A stretch of DNA of 64,000 bases. Origin: Acheta domesticus (lineage: Eukaryota > Arthropoda > Insecta > Orthoptera > Gryllidae). The stretch is from positions 73,815,821 to 73,879,820 of the forward strand of contig JAHLJT010008756.1 of NCBI GenBank assembly GCA_031308135.1. The letters run 5' to 3'. Both the position numbers and the translations under genes were made by a program. The notes under the pieces were generated by a model. That model worked only from the letters and a program-made list of their open reading frames with translations, ran no database searches and was not told the DNA's origin. Positions 23,711 to 34,537 of this stretch are shown one piece after another. Each line of letters starts with the position of its first letter. Position 1 is the first letter of the stretch.

Positions 23711-25606
23711 TTTCTAGATTTCAATGGAAAAATAGTTATTCCAATTACGTTCTCTATGTTCTCGCGATAGTAAGTCAATTTCCTCACGAAGGACACGATG
23801 AGCGATGAAAGCTCAAATCTACAGCTGATTTTACTTTGCAAATAAGTTTTATTATATGAAGCGAATATTTTTCTAATAATTTTTTGCCAAACATGTCATT
23901 TCCATCTGCATTCAGAATTCAATTTTTATATAGGTTAGAGTAGGAATTCCAGAATTAAAAAAAATTTGCACAGAATACTATACTACTCCCCATAATAGGG
24001 GACATAACATTTTGTATTTGAATTTAAATAAATACATAAATAAATAAATAGAATACTGTATAGATGTAAAGCGACGAGCATTCCTTAATGTAATGGTATC
24101 TACTCCTAGACGACAAATAATAGCAGCATTTATTCCCGGAAGGTATGCACTAGTTCTTGATATTATTTTGTATTTTGTAATTTGTGATATATTTTTCATT
24201 GGTATTAATTTTCCATTTAAAATTAATGTTTTTGAGCAAATTATGGACTGTACGAACATGACTATTACCAGCTGTGTGTATAAACAATTAAAATAAAAAC
24301 ATACTTAGTGTCTATAGAAGGGTACATTTCCATATAATCAATCGTCTTTTGAAATTTTTCGAAGACACATCAATCGAACAAGAATGTGAGGATAATCGAA
24401 AGAGAATTTGTTACGACTACGACAAAGCTGTGCATGAACTTGGTTTACCAATGTCCAATGACCAATGAACATAGCGTTAGTCTTTGTGTTAAAAAAATGA
24501 ATTGTTACAATGGAAAGAGGAGCAGAACTGGACCAGCTGATATGATCAATGATTTTCACATGTTCCTGAAAAATGCGGCATTTATCATTTTGGAAAATTT
24601 TGAGAACCGCTTTATCAAAATGCCGTATGCGCAGCTATTGCAAGTTCTTCCGATTGTGGCTTCATTCTTTCCCTCTGAAAAACAATATTTTAAAGCTGGA
24701 TATCGGGAAGTCCCATCAATGGGTAAACTTGTGGAATATCATCCTTAGAAGTTTCGGGTGAAGGGTTGCCGAACATCCAACGATCGAAGAAATAGCTAAT
24801 ATTTTCTGATACACGTAACATTACCGATTCTGTAAATTTAAATGCTTCTCTATCAATAATTCCGATCTATCATCTGGTGTCTGAGACATCTAAAAAGGAA
24901 TTAATTGTAAAATTGTGGATGTTTTTCTTGTTTGAACTTATTTCTGTGTACATTTTGAGCACAAAACATTAGCATTGACAAATAGGATATACAGTGTAAT
25001 GCAATATGTTACAATTTCATGATAACTGGAAATTTCAAAGTACTCAACATAAACGTTATATAAAATTAAATATAACGAACGTTCAAACAAAAAATAAGGG
25101 ATAATTAGATCTACTACATCACGTACCATCACTGTCAGTTGTTCGACCAGTCATATATTGCACATGCGTTTCCAAATTTGTCTAACAGCACCATGAGCAC
25201 CATTTTCATGAATATCACTCAGAGTATTGAAGAATGTAAAAGGTATTTAGACCGCTTTAAAAGTGTCTCAGGAAAATTACTATTCGATATAATTATTTAT
25301 CATTGCCTACTGATAGTAAAAAATGTTTTTCTTCTGATTTTTTTTATAATATACGTAAAGCCAAGACTCGACAGTAACAGTAATAGAAAAATAATAAAAC
25401 TATTTAATAATCAAGAAGAAATTTTACGACAAACAATAGTAATAACGGAGATATAATAACTTCATCCATGGTACTATTCTTGGAAGTATCTGCCCTATTT
25501 CGATGACTCACCGCGATTCGGTTTGGTTTGTTTGGAAAGTTTGTGTACGATGATGAAAAACCACTTTTTGGACCTTTTTAACCATCACGGTTAAAGAGGT
25601 CCATCA
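23711..25606. other. Unassigned flank of the copia insertion
   Basis: AT-rich. Open frames of 60-120 codons occur on both strands (for example 24386-24748 plus and 24938-25132 minus). Some are hydrophobic, but none shows a motif I can assign. The frames differ from those of the left copy because of indels. An AAATA-type repeat lies near 24025-24055. I cannot exclude a decayed exon of a membrane receptor, but nothing supports one specifically. Confidence 0.45.

Positions 25607-25658
<52 letters not shown>
25607..25658. repeat. ATT/TTA microsatellite
   Basis: About 16-17 uninterrupted ATT units. The left copy (2212-2262) is interrupted. Confidence 0.95.
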
Positions 25659-26025
25659 CTCTGGGATAGGTAGAAAAGTGTGGCTGATAGACATAGCAGT
25701 TGTAGATACCAACAACCTCGACACAATATACAAAAAGAAAATTCAAAAGTACAGAGAACTAACACAAGTTGTAAAGGAGCAGTGGCATGTATTGGACATG
25801 GGTAATGTACCAATTTCCTCTCATCAACAGGTGTGATACCTACCGTCCTGCAGCACTCGCTGAATAATGCTAATAACTCGATGAACATTATCATCAATCT
25901 ACAGAAAGCTGTAATCCTGAGCAAGTGTACTTAAGAATTATTTACTGTTTAATTTATAAATTAATTGAAGGTGTTTAAATTTATATTTGTAGATCTTTTT
26001 ACCTTTTAATTAGTTCTAAAAATTA

Positions 26026-26062
<37 letters not shown>

Positions 26063-26063
<1 letters not shown>

Positions 26064-26160
26064 TTTCCGTAGTATTTTAACATATTATATATAATATATA
26101 TATTATATATATATATATAATATATATATTATATATAATATGTTAAAATACTACGGAAAT
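26063..26160. repeat. 98-bp perfect palindrome
   Basis: The two 49-base halves are exact reverse complements. Each outer arm starts ATTTCCGTAGTATTTTAACA and the centre is AT alternation. It sits in the 3' UTR of the LINE fragment, between the stop and the TAA tail. It could form a long hairpin in RNA or a cruciform in DNA. The left copy at 2664-2756 is imperfect. Confidence 0.95.
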
Positions 26161-26216
26161 CATGTTTTGATAGAAAAATCTGTGTGACTCCTGTAACATG
26201 TAAAATCCGTGCAAAA

Positions 26217-26218
26217 TA

Positions 26219-26283
<65 letters not shown>
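26217..26283. repeat. TAA microsatellite (LINE tail)
   Basis: More than 20 TAA units after GTGCAAAATAAA. Simple trinucleotide tails end several LINE groups that do not use poly(A). Confidence 0.9.
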
Positions 26284-26284
<1 letters not shown>

Positions 26285-26285
<1 letters not shown>

Positions 26286-27371
26286 TGTAAAAGAAAAACT
26301 GACATCTCAAATTATTCTCATTCTAATGAGTGAAATAGGAGGGATGAGCGAATTACGCAAGAGGGTGGGAGGCGGTATGGGGCGGGGTGCAGCCGGCGCA
26401 TGATGACAAATGAGAAACGGATCCCGAGTGCCGGTGGCCCGCGGCGGGCGTCGAACACGTTTCTGTAAGTGAATTCCCGGGCGGAGTGCGATAAAAAACG
26501 ATGGGGGCACTCCATCAATTGCCTCAACATATTTTGGCAGCGTAATTGAGCTTCTTCCACTGGCTCCGAAGGAATGCGGGGTATAACTCAACTCGCGCCT
26601 GCTCCGATGCTCCGTAGCCTTTGTGCATCTGTTTCATTCCTTCCGCGAAGCTGGGATTAGAAGCTTGATACTTTTTAAACATTTTGTTGTCTTGTGTTGA
26701 GGTGAACACTTGTAATCGCATGCTTGCGACAATTACCGTCAATCGACCTCACTAATCCGATCCTAGTACGATCCTTATGGACTGAGGTCGAATTGAGGGA
26801 AGTAGTAGTCCGAGAAACCCCGTCCATTGAAAGAGCCGATAGCACCTTATCTGCTTTTGTTTTTTATTAAATGTTATTTTGCATTGACAAACAGTACAAC
26901 GTTCAGCCGTGAGGTTCTTCAGTTGATTGACCGAGTAATTTTGTATCAGCGAAGTGTGAAGTGGGTAACTACTTGTCACGTCCCTGATTTCATTAGGTTA
27001 TACCTTTAACCAAGGTTATTCTAAGGGAAATTCTTTAAACATTCGTTTGAGGGGGATGACAGGGTTTAGAAAAGAATACGATGAGAGAGACAGGTAAATA
27101 CCAGAAATGTTCTTATCTTATCTAATGTCGGAGATATTTTGAAGGAAAATGTGAAGTGCGAATCTGTTTCTTAGGCGAGAGAGAGGGGGGTTCATCAGTT
27201 TGTATCTCGTAAGCGACTGTTCCTGGTACAAGATTTAAATTATTGAAGAAATTATGTGACAATTCGTAATAAAGTAAGTAATCGGTTCGTTGTGAAGTGT
27301 CTTACTGCTGACATACCTGGAGGCATTTACTGTTATTCTTAAGATTTTGTTTTGAAAGATTTTTCACTTAT
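26285..27371. other. No recognisable gene
   Basis: It includes a GC-richer patch (26340-26500) whose open frames on the minus strand (26307-26591) are proline/arginine-rich and show no family motif. They are not conserved in frame with the left copy. Confidence 0.45.
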
Positions 27372-27650
27372 TTAGTAATGGTAGTAGTTAATTAGTGATG
27401 TAGTTGGGGCAGCTGAAATCAATACAGAGCGTACGTAAGTTAATATTGGACGAAGAATAGATTTGTAAATAGACGAATGGACGTTTAAAGATTTGTGGTT
27501 GAGAATCGGACGTGAAATAGCTAACCGTCTATTGGCTTCAATTACTTCGGACGAGATGTGACTGTGCCAATTTAATCTTGTGTCCATGAGAACGCCGAGA
27601 TAACGAATAGATAATTTAAGAGGAATGAATTTGGAGATCACCAGGGAATG
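27372..27650 (-). pseudogene. Jockey-like LINE reverse-transcriptase tail fragment
   Basis: An 89-codon open stretch on the minus strand reads SIRYLGVLMDTRLNWHSHI, then SIYKSILRPILTYVRSVL. This is the conserved region just C-terminal to the reverse-transcriptase core in jockey-type LINEs; the same region of the element at 29725-34243 reads KYLGVLLDKRLTW and ILPTMTYACPIWGG. The two are diverged, so this is a different, older element. No other part of it is visible nearby. Confidence 0.75.
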
Positions 27651-29711
27651 ATAGAAGAATTATCTGGTTGAACAATACCTCCAACCAGACTGGTCAGATC
27701 TGTAGGAGCTCAGTGTTATTACCAACCAGTAGAGAATATTTGCCTGGGAGAAAGTGGAATTTTTGGGACTTGCACACATCACAAGGTGTCTGGTGTCACA
27801 ATCAACAAAGAAACTAGAGCTAAAAAACACACACAACTGATGTATCTTATTTTTTAACGGATAATATTACCGAATTTATTGTGCCTATCCAAATGGCAAA
27901 TGCCAATTTTAAATTTATTTCATAATACTTTTAAAAATACTATCATAAATGGTAAATGTAAATCAGATTGAGGAATTTATTCAGAACTTTATCAAAATCT
28001 TCACTCAAATTTGAAATTTCTTTACGAGTTTCGTATACAGTTTCTGAGCAAGTACTTTGTTATGTCATGTTTATTTCAATATTATGTTAAAGTCATTAAA
28101 CTTTAACGCATGGCATTTAAATCTACCTTATTACCTACGTTATCTGAGGATAGAAAATGGGAATAACCAGCGTTATTTTAATCGAATATTTTATTTCTCA
28201 CTTGGTCATCAGGAGTCACTTAGCACTCGTGACAATAGTGTAGCACTAATGTATGAAAATAGTAAATCGTCTTTCGGATTTTCTGCATGGTGTACGTCCT
28301 TTCTATCACTCATAACAGTAGTGCTCGCACAAGCTCAAATGACTCAAATTATCTGACAACGTACTACGAAATCTTCGAATGTAGTATGGATGGTAGGAGT
28401 AACGTGTTATCCGAAACTATTAATATCCTTGCCACTCTAAACTTAGTAGTCGTTGCGCGTCAGCTTTATTAAAACTATTGGAGTACACCTGAAACCTACG
28501 AGAGTACTTGAGAATTAATAAAACACAAAGGTACCGAGTGCATGGGATGTTTTGTGTGAGATTCAATTTAGGCAAATGAGTGAAACCGAGAACAGGGAAC
28601 CGAAGTATCGTACTATATCAACTGCACGATAACCGAATGGGTATAAACGCTGGGTCAACATTTCGACGGAAAATGTTGACATAAATCGAATCGAACAAAA
28701 ACTATGGCATACGAAAACCGAGGGTTGTCGGTATATCTCGTCAAAAGAATAGTGCTGTTTTTGAGACATATAGTACCTACCTTAAAAATAAAATTGTGAA
28801 AAACTAAACTTCAAAGATCAAAAAATGTTTTATTAAAAATTGTGGTTTATATATTTTACAAAACATTATATACACATGTATAGCAAGGCATCTCTGGCGT
28901 TTTTTAATAATAGATTCACGTTGAAAGCAGTTATTTATGCTATGCAAGTTCATACTAAAATAGATTTTAGACACAACATTTTCCTGACTCGCCTACCTTC
29001 AGGCACAGAGAATTACTTGAAAAACTACCGTTAAAGGAACGTTTTTAATAAATTTGCATGCTTCATTAAACAACTGAGTTTAATAATTATCTACCTCATA
29101 AATATTGTCCCAAAGAGTCACGTAATGTAGAGAAGGTAGTGCAGTAATTATCAGCGTTACACCACTGAAGTAGCCTTGAAATTCTTCCGCACTATTCCAG
29201 AAGGTTCAGGCTAAAATTACTGCTAATCCAATGGTTTTGTCAAGTGGAATCGAATGAGATATTGATACCCATTTTAGAAGTTCTAAAATTTTCGATGTTT
29301 GGATGATAAAAAAACTTCTACGTATTTTTTTCAATTCTTTTAAAATGTTCTCCAAGAATCCACAAAAACATTAACAATTCTCCACGAAGATGCTGATATG
29401 CGCCAAATGACAACTGAATTGTCTCGATTGATGGACTGGAAAGGGTCTATCCGTGAAGGACGGACGGACAGACAGGCAGACAGACAGACACAGGTTTTTC
29501 GATTACTGCATAAGGATTACGTTATATTACTTAACTTTATTATGATACGGAAAGTAATGATTTACGAGGCAGAGGGGTTGACAACATAACGTAAAAAATC
29601 GATGCTTCAATGCTACTTACTTCATAGGCAGTACTCATTCAGTTTAGATCAGAAGTCGACCAGATACACTTGTGTTCCGAGCTGGTCTGTGATTTCTTGC
29701 TTTAATTACTC
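27651..29711. other. No recognisable gene; CAGA-type simple repeat
   Basis: 27651-29036 is shared with the left copy; 29037-29711 is not. A GGACAGA/CAGACAGA microsatellite lies at about 29460-29490. Nothing codes convincingly. Confidence 0.5.
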
Positions 29712-29981
29712 ACGAAAAATGTGTCCATTCCTTCGCCGACCACGGCACGGTCAACATCGCTCCGCGAACGTTGTCCCGCAGGCTTATCAGCTAAGGTTTC
29801 GCTTTCTGTGATAACGGTTTAGACTACCAGTATACTATTCTCAGTGTGCCTCACTTTATATGCAACAAATTGTTTAAAAGTGTTGATTTAAATAGTGCTT
29901 CGCAAGTGTCAGTGAAACTAAAATCAACAGAGCAAGCAGTTTCGTAGTACGCGACGGCTTCGGCCATCGCAACTACGCAAC

Positions 29982-31368
29982 ATGTCGACCATACCCAACC
30001 CTGCCGCTACCGAAGAACAACTAGCGCGTAATATGCAAATAGAGCAGTTAATTCAACAACAAAACTGCCTCCAACAACAACTGGCCGAGCTTCAACACCA
30101 GCAATGGCAACTGACACAACAGCTACCGCAGCCGTTGGCAGCCGTTCTCCCCAACCCTCAACTGAGTGGCGAGGCCGCCCCCGTCGCCATGGACACCTTT
30201 GCCCAGGGTCAAGGTATCTCCTCAGATCAACTACAGCTACAGCAATCAAAACAAGTAAGTGAAGTGCATTCAAATTTTGGTGCTGACAGTAAAAAACGTA
30301 AAATATACCATTCGGAAGAAAGTACAATCCAATACAACGTGCCAGTATCTTCCCGGTATAAAGCCCTGGAAAACTCTGCTATCGAGTCTCCAGTGCGCGA
30401 GACAGTCGTATTAAGTGAACCAGAACAAAACATCATCAAAATCCCCCCAATATTTGTCCATGAAGTTGACAACTTTGAAAAAATGATTCAAGACATAAAA
30501 AAATATTGCTCAAAAAGATTTCTCTACCAAAAACGTTAAGAACTCAGTGAAAGTGATGTTTAGTGACATAGAAGACTTTAGAAATTATAGAAGTTTTTGC
30601 GATGAAGAAAATATCGCTTATTACTCTTTCAGGGACCCTACGGTTAAACCTTTGTCAGTTGTCATCAAAGATATTCCCACTAGCTACTCCGAGGAAGCCA
30701 TCGAGGCCGAACTTTTACGGCTTAAATATCCTGTTACAAAAGTTAGTCGATTATACAACAAAGAGAGAAAACCCATTCACATTTGTGCTGTAGAACTAAC
30801 CAACAATAGTGAAGCAAGAAAAATTTTCGCCCTTAACAAATTTTTGTATAGTGTAATTAGAGTAGAGCAAAGATTTAATGCTAGAATAGTAATGTGCAAA
30901 AAATGTCAAAGGTACGGCCATTCTCAAGCCAACTGCGGTTTCCCTCCGAGATGTGTGAAATGTGTAGGTAATCACCACTATAAAGATTGTGGAAAAACTA
31001 GAGATTCTCTCCCCCAATGTGTTAACTGTAATGAATACCATGCCGCTAATTACCGCGGCTGTAAATACTATAAAACATACGTCAAAGAGAAGACAATGCC
31101 CTCTCCTAAAGAACGTTCCAATAATTCAAATAGTCATATATCCCCCAAAATGGCCCCTAACATAAATGACCCTCAAAATTATAAAAGAGGTTTCCCATCT
31201 CTCCCTCGTCGCTCTTATCGTGAAGCAATCCAATCTTCAAGTAGGGCACCACCATTAGATTGGTCAAGTATTATCTCCAATATAGTTTCACAAGTTGTAA
31301 CAGCTATAGTTCCTCAAATACAAAAAATGGTTGAGGGAATGGTGAGAACAATGTCTTACAATGGATAA
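29982..31368 (+). pseudogene. Jockey ORF1: gag-like nucleic-acid-binding protein, one frameshift
   Basis: ORF1 proteins bind the element's RNA and help target it. The N-terminal part is glutamine-rich and probably coiled coil (about residues 10-60: repeated QQ and LQQQLAELQHQQ). The second part (from 30547) has a PRE_C2HC-like region, then three zinc knuckles of the jockey kind: CKKCQRYGHSQANC, CVKCVGNHHYKDC and CVNCNEYHAANYRGC (30897-31065). The two halves are separated by one base in the A run at 30512-30516, most simply a sequencing or recent mutation error. The stop TAA (31366-31368) overlaps the ORF2 start by 8 bases. Confidence 0.9.
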
Positions 31369-34039
31369 AAATCTCGGAAAAGGCAATATCCTCAACTGGA
31401 ATGCAAACGGCCTTAAACGCCAAGAAAACACATTCAGAATTTTCTTACGTCAGCACAATGTCATTATTGCCTGCATCTCGGAAACTCACTTAATCCCTGG
31501 TGAAAGATTTAACATTCCAGGGTTCCAGTGCTATCGCTTCGATAGATTATCACCTCATGGAGCTTCAGGGGGAGTAGCTATATTAATTAATAAGCAAGTT
31601 AAACAAGAACAAATCCCCACTCCTTCCTCAGCCAACTTAGAATCTGTTGGAGTTAAAATTAAATTAAACAATCATCCCGTCCAAATCATAGCTGCCTACA
31701 AACCTCCTAACAAGGCGTTTCCTCAAAACGCTCTTCACGAAATTTTCAAAAATAATCATCCCACCATCCTAATGGGGGATTTAAATTGTAAAAACAGCGT
31801 ATGGGGATGTAACACTACGACATTTCAAGGCAAAAAACTATATGATTTTGCAGTTTCCAACAACGTGGAAATAACTGGTCCCAATGAACCAACAAGATAT
31901 CCTTCAAACACAAATATCATCCCAGACATTCTCGATATCACCCTGACAAAGAATATAAACTTCCCGCTTCATCAGAGTGTTATACCAGAACTAGACTCCG
32001 ACCACAGTCCGGTGATCATATCACTTTCTCCACAGATGTCCTTAAATTCTGGTTCAATCCATAGAGGTATTACAAACTGGGATAAATTCTCCAACCTGAT
32101 GAGTACCAACTATAAATTTCCTCAAAACCTCTCAAACTCCCAAGAAATTGATACTGAGATTGACAATCTCACCAAATCCATAATTTCAGCGGTAAAACAA
32201 TCAACGATAATGCTGCCCACCTTTAAACCAAAACCTATCCCGTTTAAAATATTAAACTTAATTAAATCTAAAAATAACCTGAGAAGATACTGGCAGATTA
32301 CAAGAAGAAAGGACATCAAACAGAAACTGAACAAACTCACAAGGATAATTAAGCAACGACTTGACCATTTTAGATATAATAACTATAAAACTTATTTATC
32401 TGAAATACATCCGAACTCAAGACATTTATGGTGTACGGTAAAACGACTGTTACGAACCAAAGCCACAATTCCTCCATTAAAATCAGGATCCTCATTGGCT
32501 TTCTCAGACGAAGAGAAGGCAAACGCAATTGCCCGACTTCTGGAAAATACTTTCCAACCCCACCCAGTTACAAACCTCGCATTCAACAGGCAAATAGAGG
32601 ACTACTTAAAACAAGAGAAAACCACAGTTGATGCAGCAACTAAATTCATATCACCTTCGGAAACCTTAAATATAATTAAACACTTGAAAGTCAGAAAATC
32701 CCCAGGTATAGATGGCATCAGCAACCTAAGCATCAAAATGTTAGATAAAAAAGTAATTACAGCTATAACAGCGATCTTCAACGCTGCTCTACGTCTCAAT
32801 TACTTCCCCGGAAAGTGGAAGAAGGCAGTAGTCCTACCGGTACTTAAACCTCACAAAGATCCTAAAGTCGCTGAAAATTACCGTCCCATAAGCCTTCTCC
32901 CCACCCTTTCTAAAATTTTTGAAAAGTTAATTCTAAACAGGCTCAACCACTTCCTTATAACCTCAAAAGCATTTCCGTCCTTTCAATTCGGTTTCAAGCC
33001 TAATCATTCAACCTCGCACCAATTACTAAGATTAACGGAAGGTATAGCTCACGGCTTCCACCGTAAAGAACACACAACTTCTGCCTTCTTAGATATGAGC
33101 CATGCTTATGATAAAGTATGGCATAGAGGCCTTGAGTATAAATTAAATGTTCTGGGTACTCCGAATTATCTAATCAAAATCTTAACAAGCTTCATCTCCA
33201 ACAGAGAATTTATAGTTCGAATCAACAATGCAACATCTAGCTCATTTCAAATCAACGCAGGCGTTCCGCAAGGATCAGCTCTTTCCCCTACGTTATTTAA
33301 CATATACTGCTACGACATCCCATCGGAAGGAGACGCAAAGATAGCACAATATGCTGATGATATAGCAATATATGCTACAAACTATGACATACTAGTGGCT
33401 AAAGATCACCTACAAGAAAGCATCAATAACTATGTCGAATGGACGCAAAATTGGAGAATTAGAATTAATCCAAGTAAGAGCAACTGCAAAATCTTCACTC
33501 TCCGCCGGCCCAAAAATCCGCCTGAAGTCGCAATCCAAGGTACTATAATCCCTTGGTCAACATCCCCGATAAAATACCTCGGAGTTCTCTTAGATAAAAG
33601 ACTCACATGGAAACCCCAAGTAAATGCTGTCATAGACAAAACTAAATGTAAAATATTTAATTTATCATCGATTATAAATCGCCGCACTCCTCTTAGACTA
33701 GAATGCAGTCTATTAGTATTTAAACAAGTCATATTGCCTACAATGACATACGCATGCCCAATATGGGGAGGCGCAGCATCAAGCACTATCGATAGACTTA
33801 GTAGACTACAAAATAAGTATCTAAGAACAACCCTCAACGCGCCATGGTTCATTCCCAACCATCAAATCAGACGGGAACTAGACATTCCTGATTTCAAGGA
33901 GACTGTAAATAAGCTTGCCAGCAATTTCTTCAATAACCTCCCAAATGCTCCATGCTCAGCCATATTCAACCTAGGAAGGAATTACAACAGCCCTCGAATC
34001 CTATCTAGATTCCCTAAAGATAAATTCAAACCTCCGTAA
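31361..34039 (+). CDS. Jockey ORF2: endonuclease and reverse transcriptase, intact
   Basis: An 892-residue open frame. The endonuclease domain (about residues 8-225) shows NWNANGL, the catalytic SETHL, GGVAIL, MGDLNCKNSVWG, DITL and the terminal SDHSP. The reverse transcriptase (about 470-750) shows NYRPISLLPTLSKIFEKLI, FGFKPNHSTSHQL, AFLDMSHAYDKVWH, GVPQGSALSPTLFN and the catalytic YADD (Y664-D667). The thumb region KYLGVLLDKRLTW and TYACPIWGGAASS follows. There is no RNase H, as expected for jockey. The enzyme nicks the target and copies the RNA at the nick (target-primed reverse transcription). The start ATG overlaps the end of ORF1 (ATGGATAA), an arrangement suited to reinitiation. Confidence 0.95.
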   Translation: MDKNLGKGNILNWNANGLKRQENTFRIFLRQHNVIIACISETHLIPGERFNIPGFQCYRFDRLSPHGASGGVAILINKQVKQEQIPTPSSANLESVGVKIKLNNHPVQIIAAYKPPNKAFPQNALHEIFKNNHPTILMGDLNCKNSVWGCNTTTFQGKKLYDFAVSNNVEITGPNEPTRYPSNTNIIPDILDITLTKNINFPLHQSVIPELDSDHSPVIISLSPQMSLNSGSIHRGITNWDKFSNLMSTNYKFPQNLSNSQEIDTEIDNLTKSIISAVKQSTIMLPTFKPKPIPFKILNLIKSKNNLRRYWQITRRKDIKQKLNKLTRIIKQRLDHFRYNNYKTYLSEIHPNSRHLWCTVKRLLRTKATIPPLKSGSSLAFSDEEKANAIARLLENTFQPHPVTNLAFNRQIEDYLKQEKTTVDAATKFISPSETLNIIKHLKVRKSPGIDGISNLSIKMLDKKVITAITAIFNAALRLNYFPGKWKKAVVLPVLKPHKDPKVAENYRPISLLPTLSKIFEKLILNRLNHFLITSKAFPSFQFGFKPNHSTSHQLLRLTEGIAHGFHRKEHTTSAFLDMSHAYDKVWHRGLEYKLNVLGTPNYLIKILTSFISNREFIVRINNATSSSFQINAGVPQGSALSPTLFNIYCYDIPSEGDAKIAQYADDIAIYATNYDILVAKDHLQESINNYVEWTQNWRIRINPSKSNCKIFTLRRPKNPPEVAIQGTIIPWSTSPIKYLGVLLDKRLTWKPQVNAVIDKTKCKIFNLSSIINRRTPLRLECSLLVFKQVILPTMTYACPIWGGAASSTIDRLSRLQNKYLRTTLNAPWFIPNHQIRRELDIPDFKETVNKLASNFFNNLPNAPCSAIFNLGRNYNSPRILSRFPKDKFKPP

Positions 34040-34257
34040 ACCGACAGCTTCCATATTCCCATCCTCCATTACATCATCCTTTAAAATAAGATCTGTAATC
34101 AAAACCCCATTATTATAGTAAGGAAACCAACCGTGACTTAAGGATGACCATATCCTAACAAGCTATTTATATTTCTGTATCTTAAAACCCTCGAAAGACA
34201 ATATTGTCGGACGAGAAGTAATAAATTAAAAAAAAAAAAAAAAACGAAAAATGTGTT

Positions 34258-34537
34258 TTAACCGATTCGAACAGCAGTTATTGAATGGTAGGAAATGATA
34301 TGGATTTTACGAGATTGACATCATTAAATCATCAAATAGTAATCTTACGTTATAGCTTCTTTAACAATTATCTTACTTTGGACATTTGTATTTCATGTTT
34401 TCTTTCTTCAAAATTATGTTTATTTTTTCCCATTTTATATTCCAATTTTTTCTATTTTCTTTAAAATCTATTTTTATTAAATTGATAATAATATTCTGTA
34501 ATAGCTAAAATTTTATTAGTAATTTAGATATATTTAT
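34258..34537. other. Short AT-rich spacer
   Basis: Original flank of the jockey insertion up to the start of the next element; no gene seen. Confidence 0.5.

Larger units (their letters stand above)
25656..26284 (+). pseudogene. Non-LTR retrotransposon 3' fragment with microsatellite tail
   Basis: The plus strand reads KVWLIDIAVVDTNNLDTIYKK and IQKYRELTQVVKEQW, then, after a one-base shift, STGVIPTVLQHSLN and LQKAVILSKCT with a stop near 25930. This resembles the C-terminal region after the reverse transcriptase in a LINE group widespread in invertebrates ('IDIAVP...KYQDL...VVPIVIG...LQKAVLL'; recalled). A 3' UTR follows with the 98-bp palindrome and a TAA microsatellite tail (26217-26283). 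The 5' side is cut at an ATT microsatellite (25607-25658). The clade is not assigned. Confidence 0.65.
23366..29036 (+). repeat. Second copy of the duplicated segment 1-5576
   Basis: This is the cleaner copy, with longer open stretches and a perfect version of the palindrome. It lies within continuous sequence, which continues past 29036 without a break. Confidence 0.9.
29712..34256 (+). mobile_element. Jockey-clade LINE, full length (29725-34243), with 13-bp target duplication
   Basis: ACGAAAAATGTGT occurs immediately before the 5' end (29712-29724) and immediately after the poly(A) (34244-34256). The element body is about 4.5 kb: a 257-bp 5' UTR starting CCATTCC, ORF1, ORF2 and a 3' UTR ending in about 16 A. 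A complete 5' end with an exact target duplication is uncommon for a LINE and implies a recent full-length insertion. ORF2 is intact, and ORF1 has one frameshift in an A run. Confidence 0.93.

Noticed and set aside
24386..25456. Possible exons of a chemoreceptor-like membrane protein
   Set aside because: Hydrophobic stretches exist on both strands but no receptor signature, splice structure or frame conservation with the left copy supports it.
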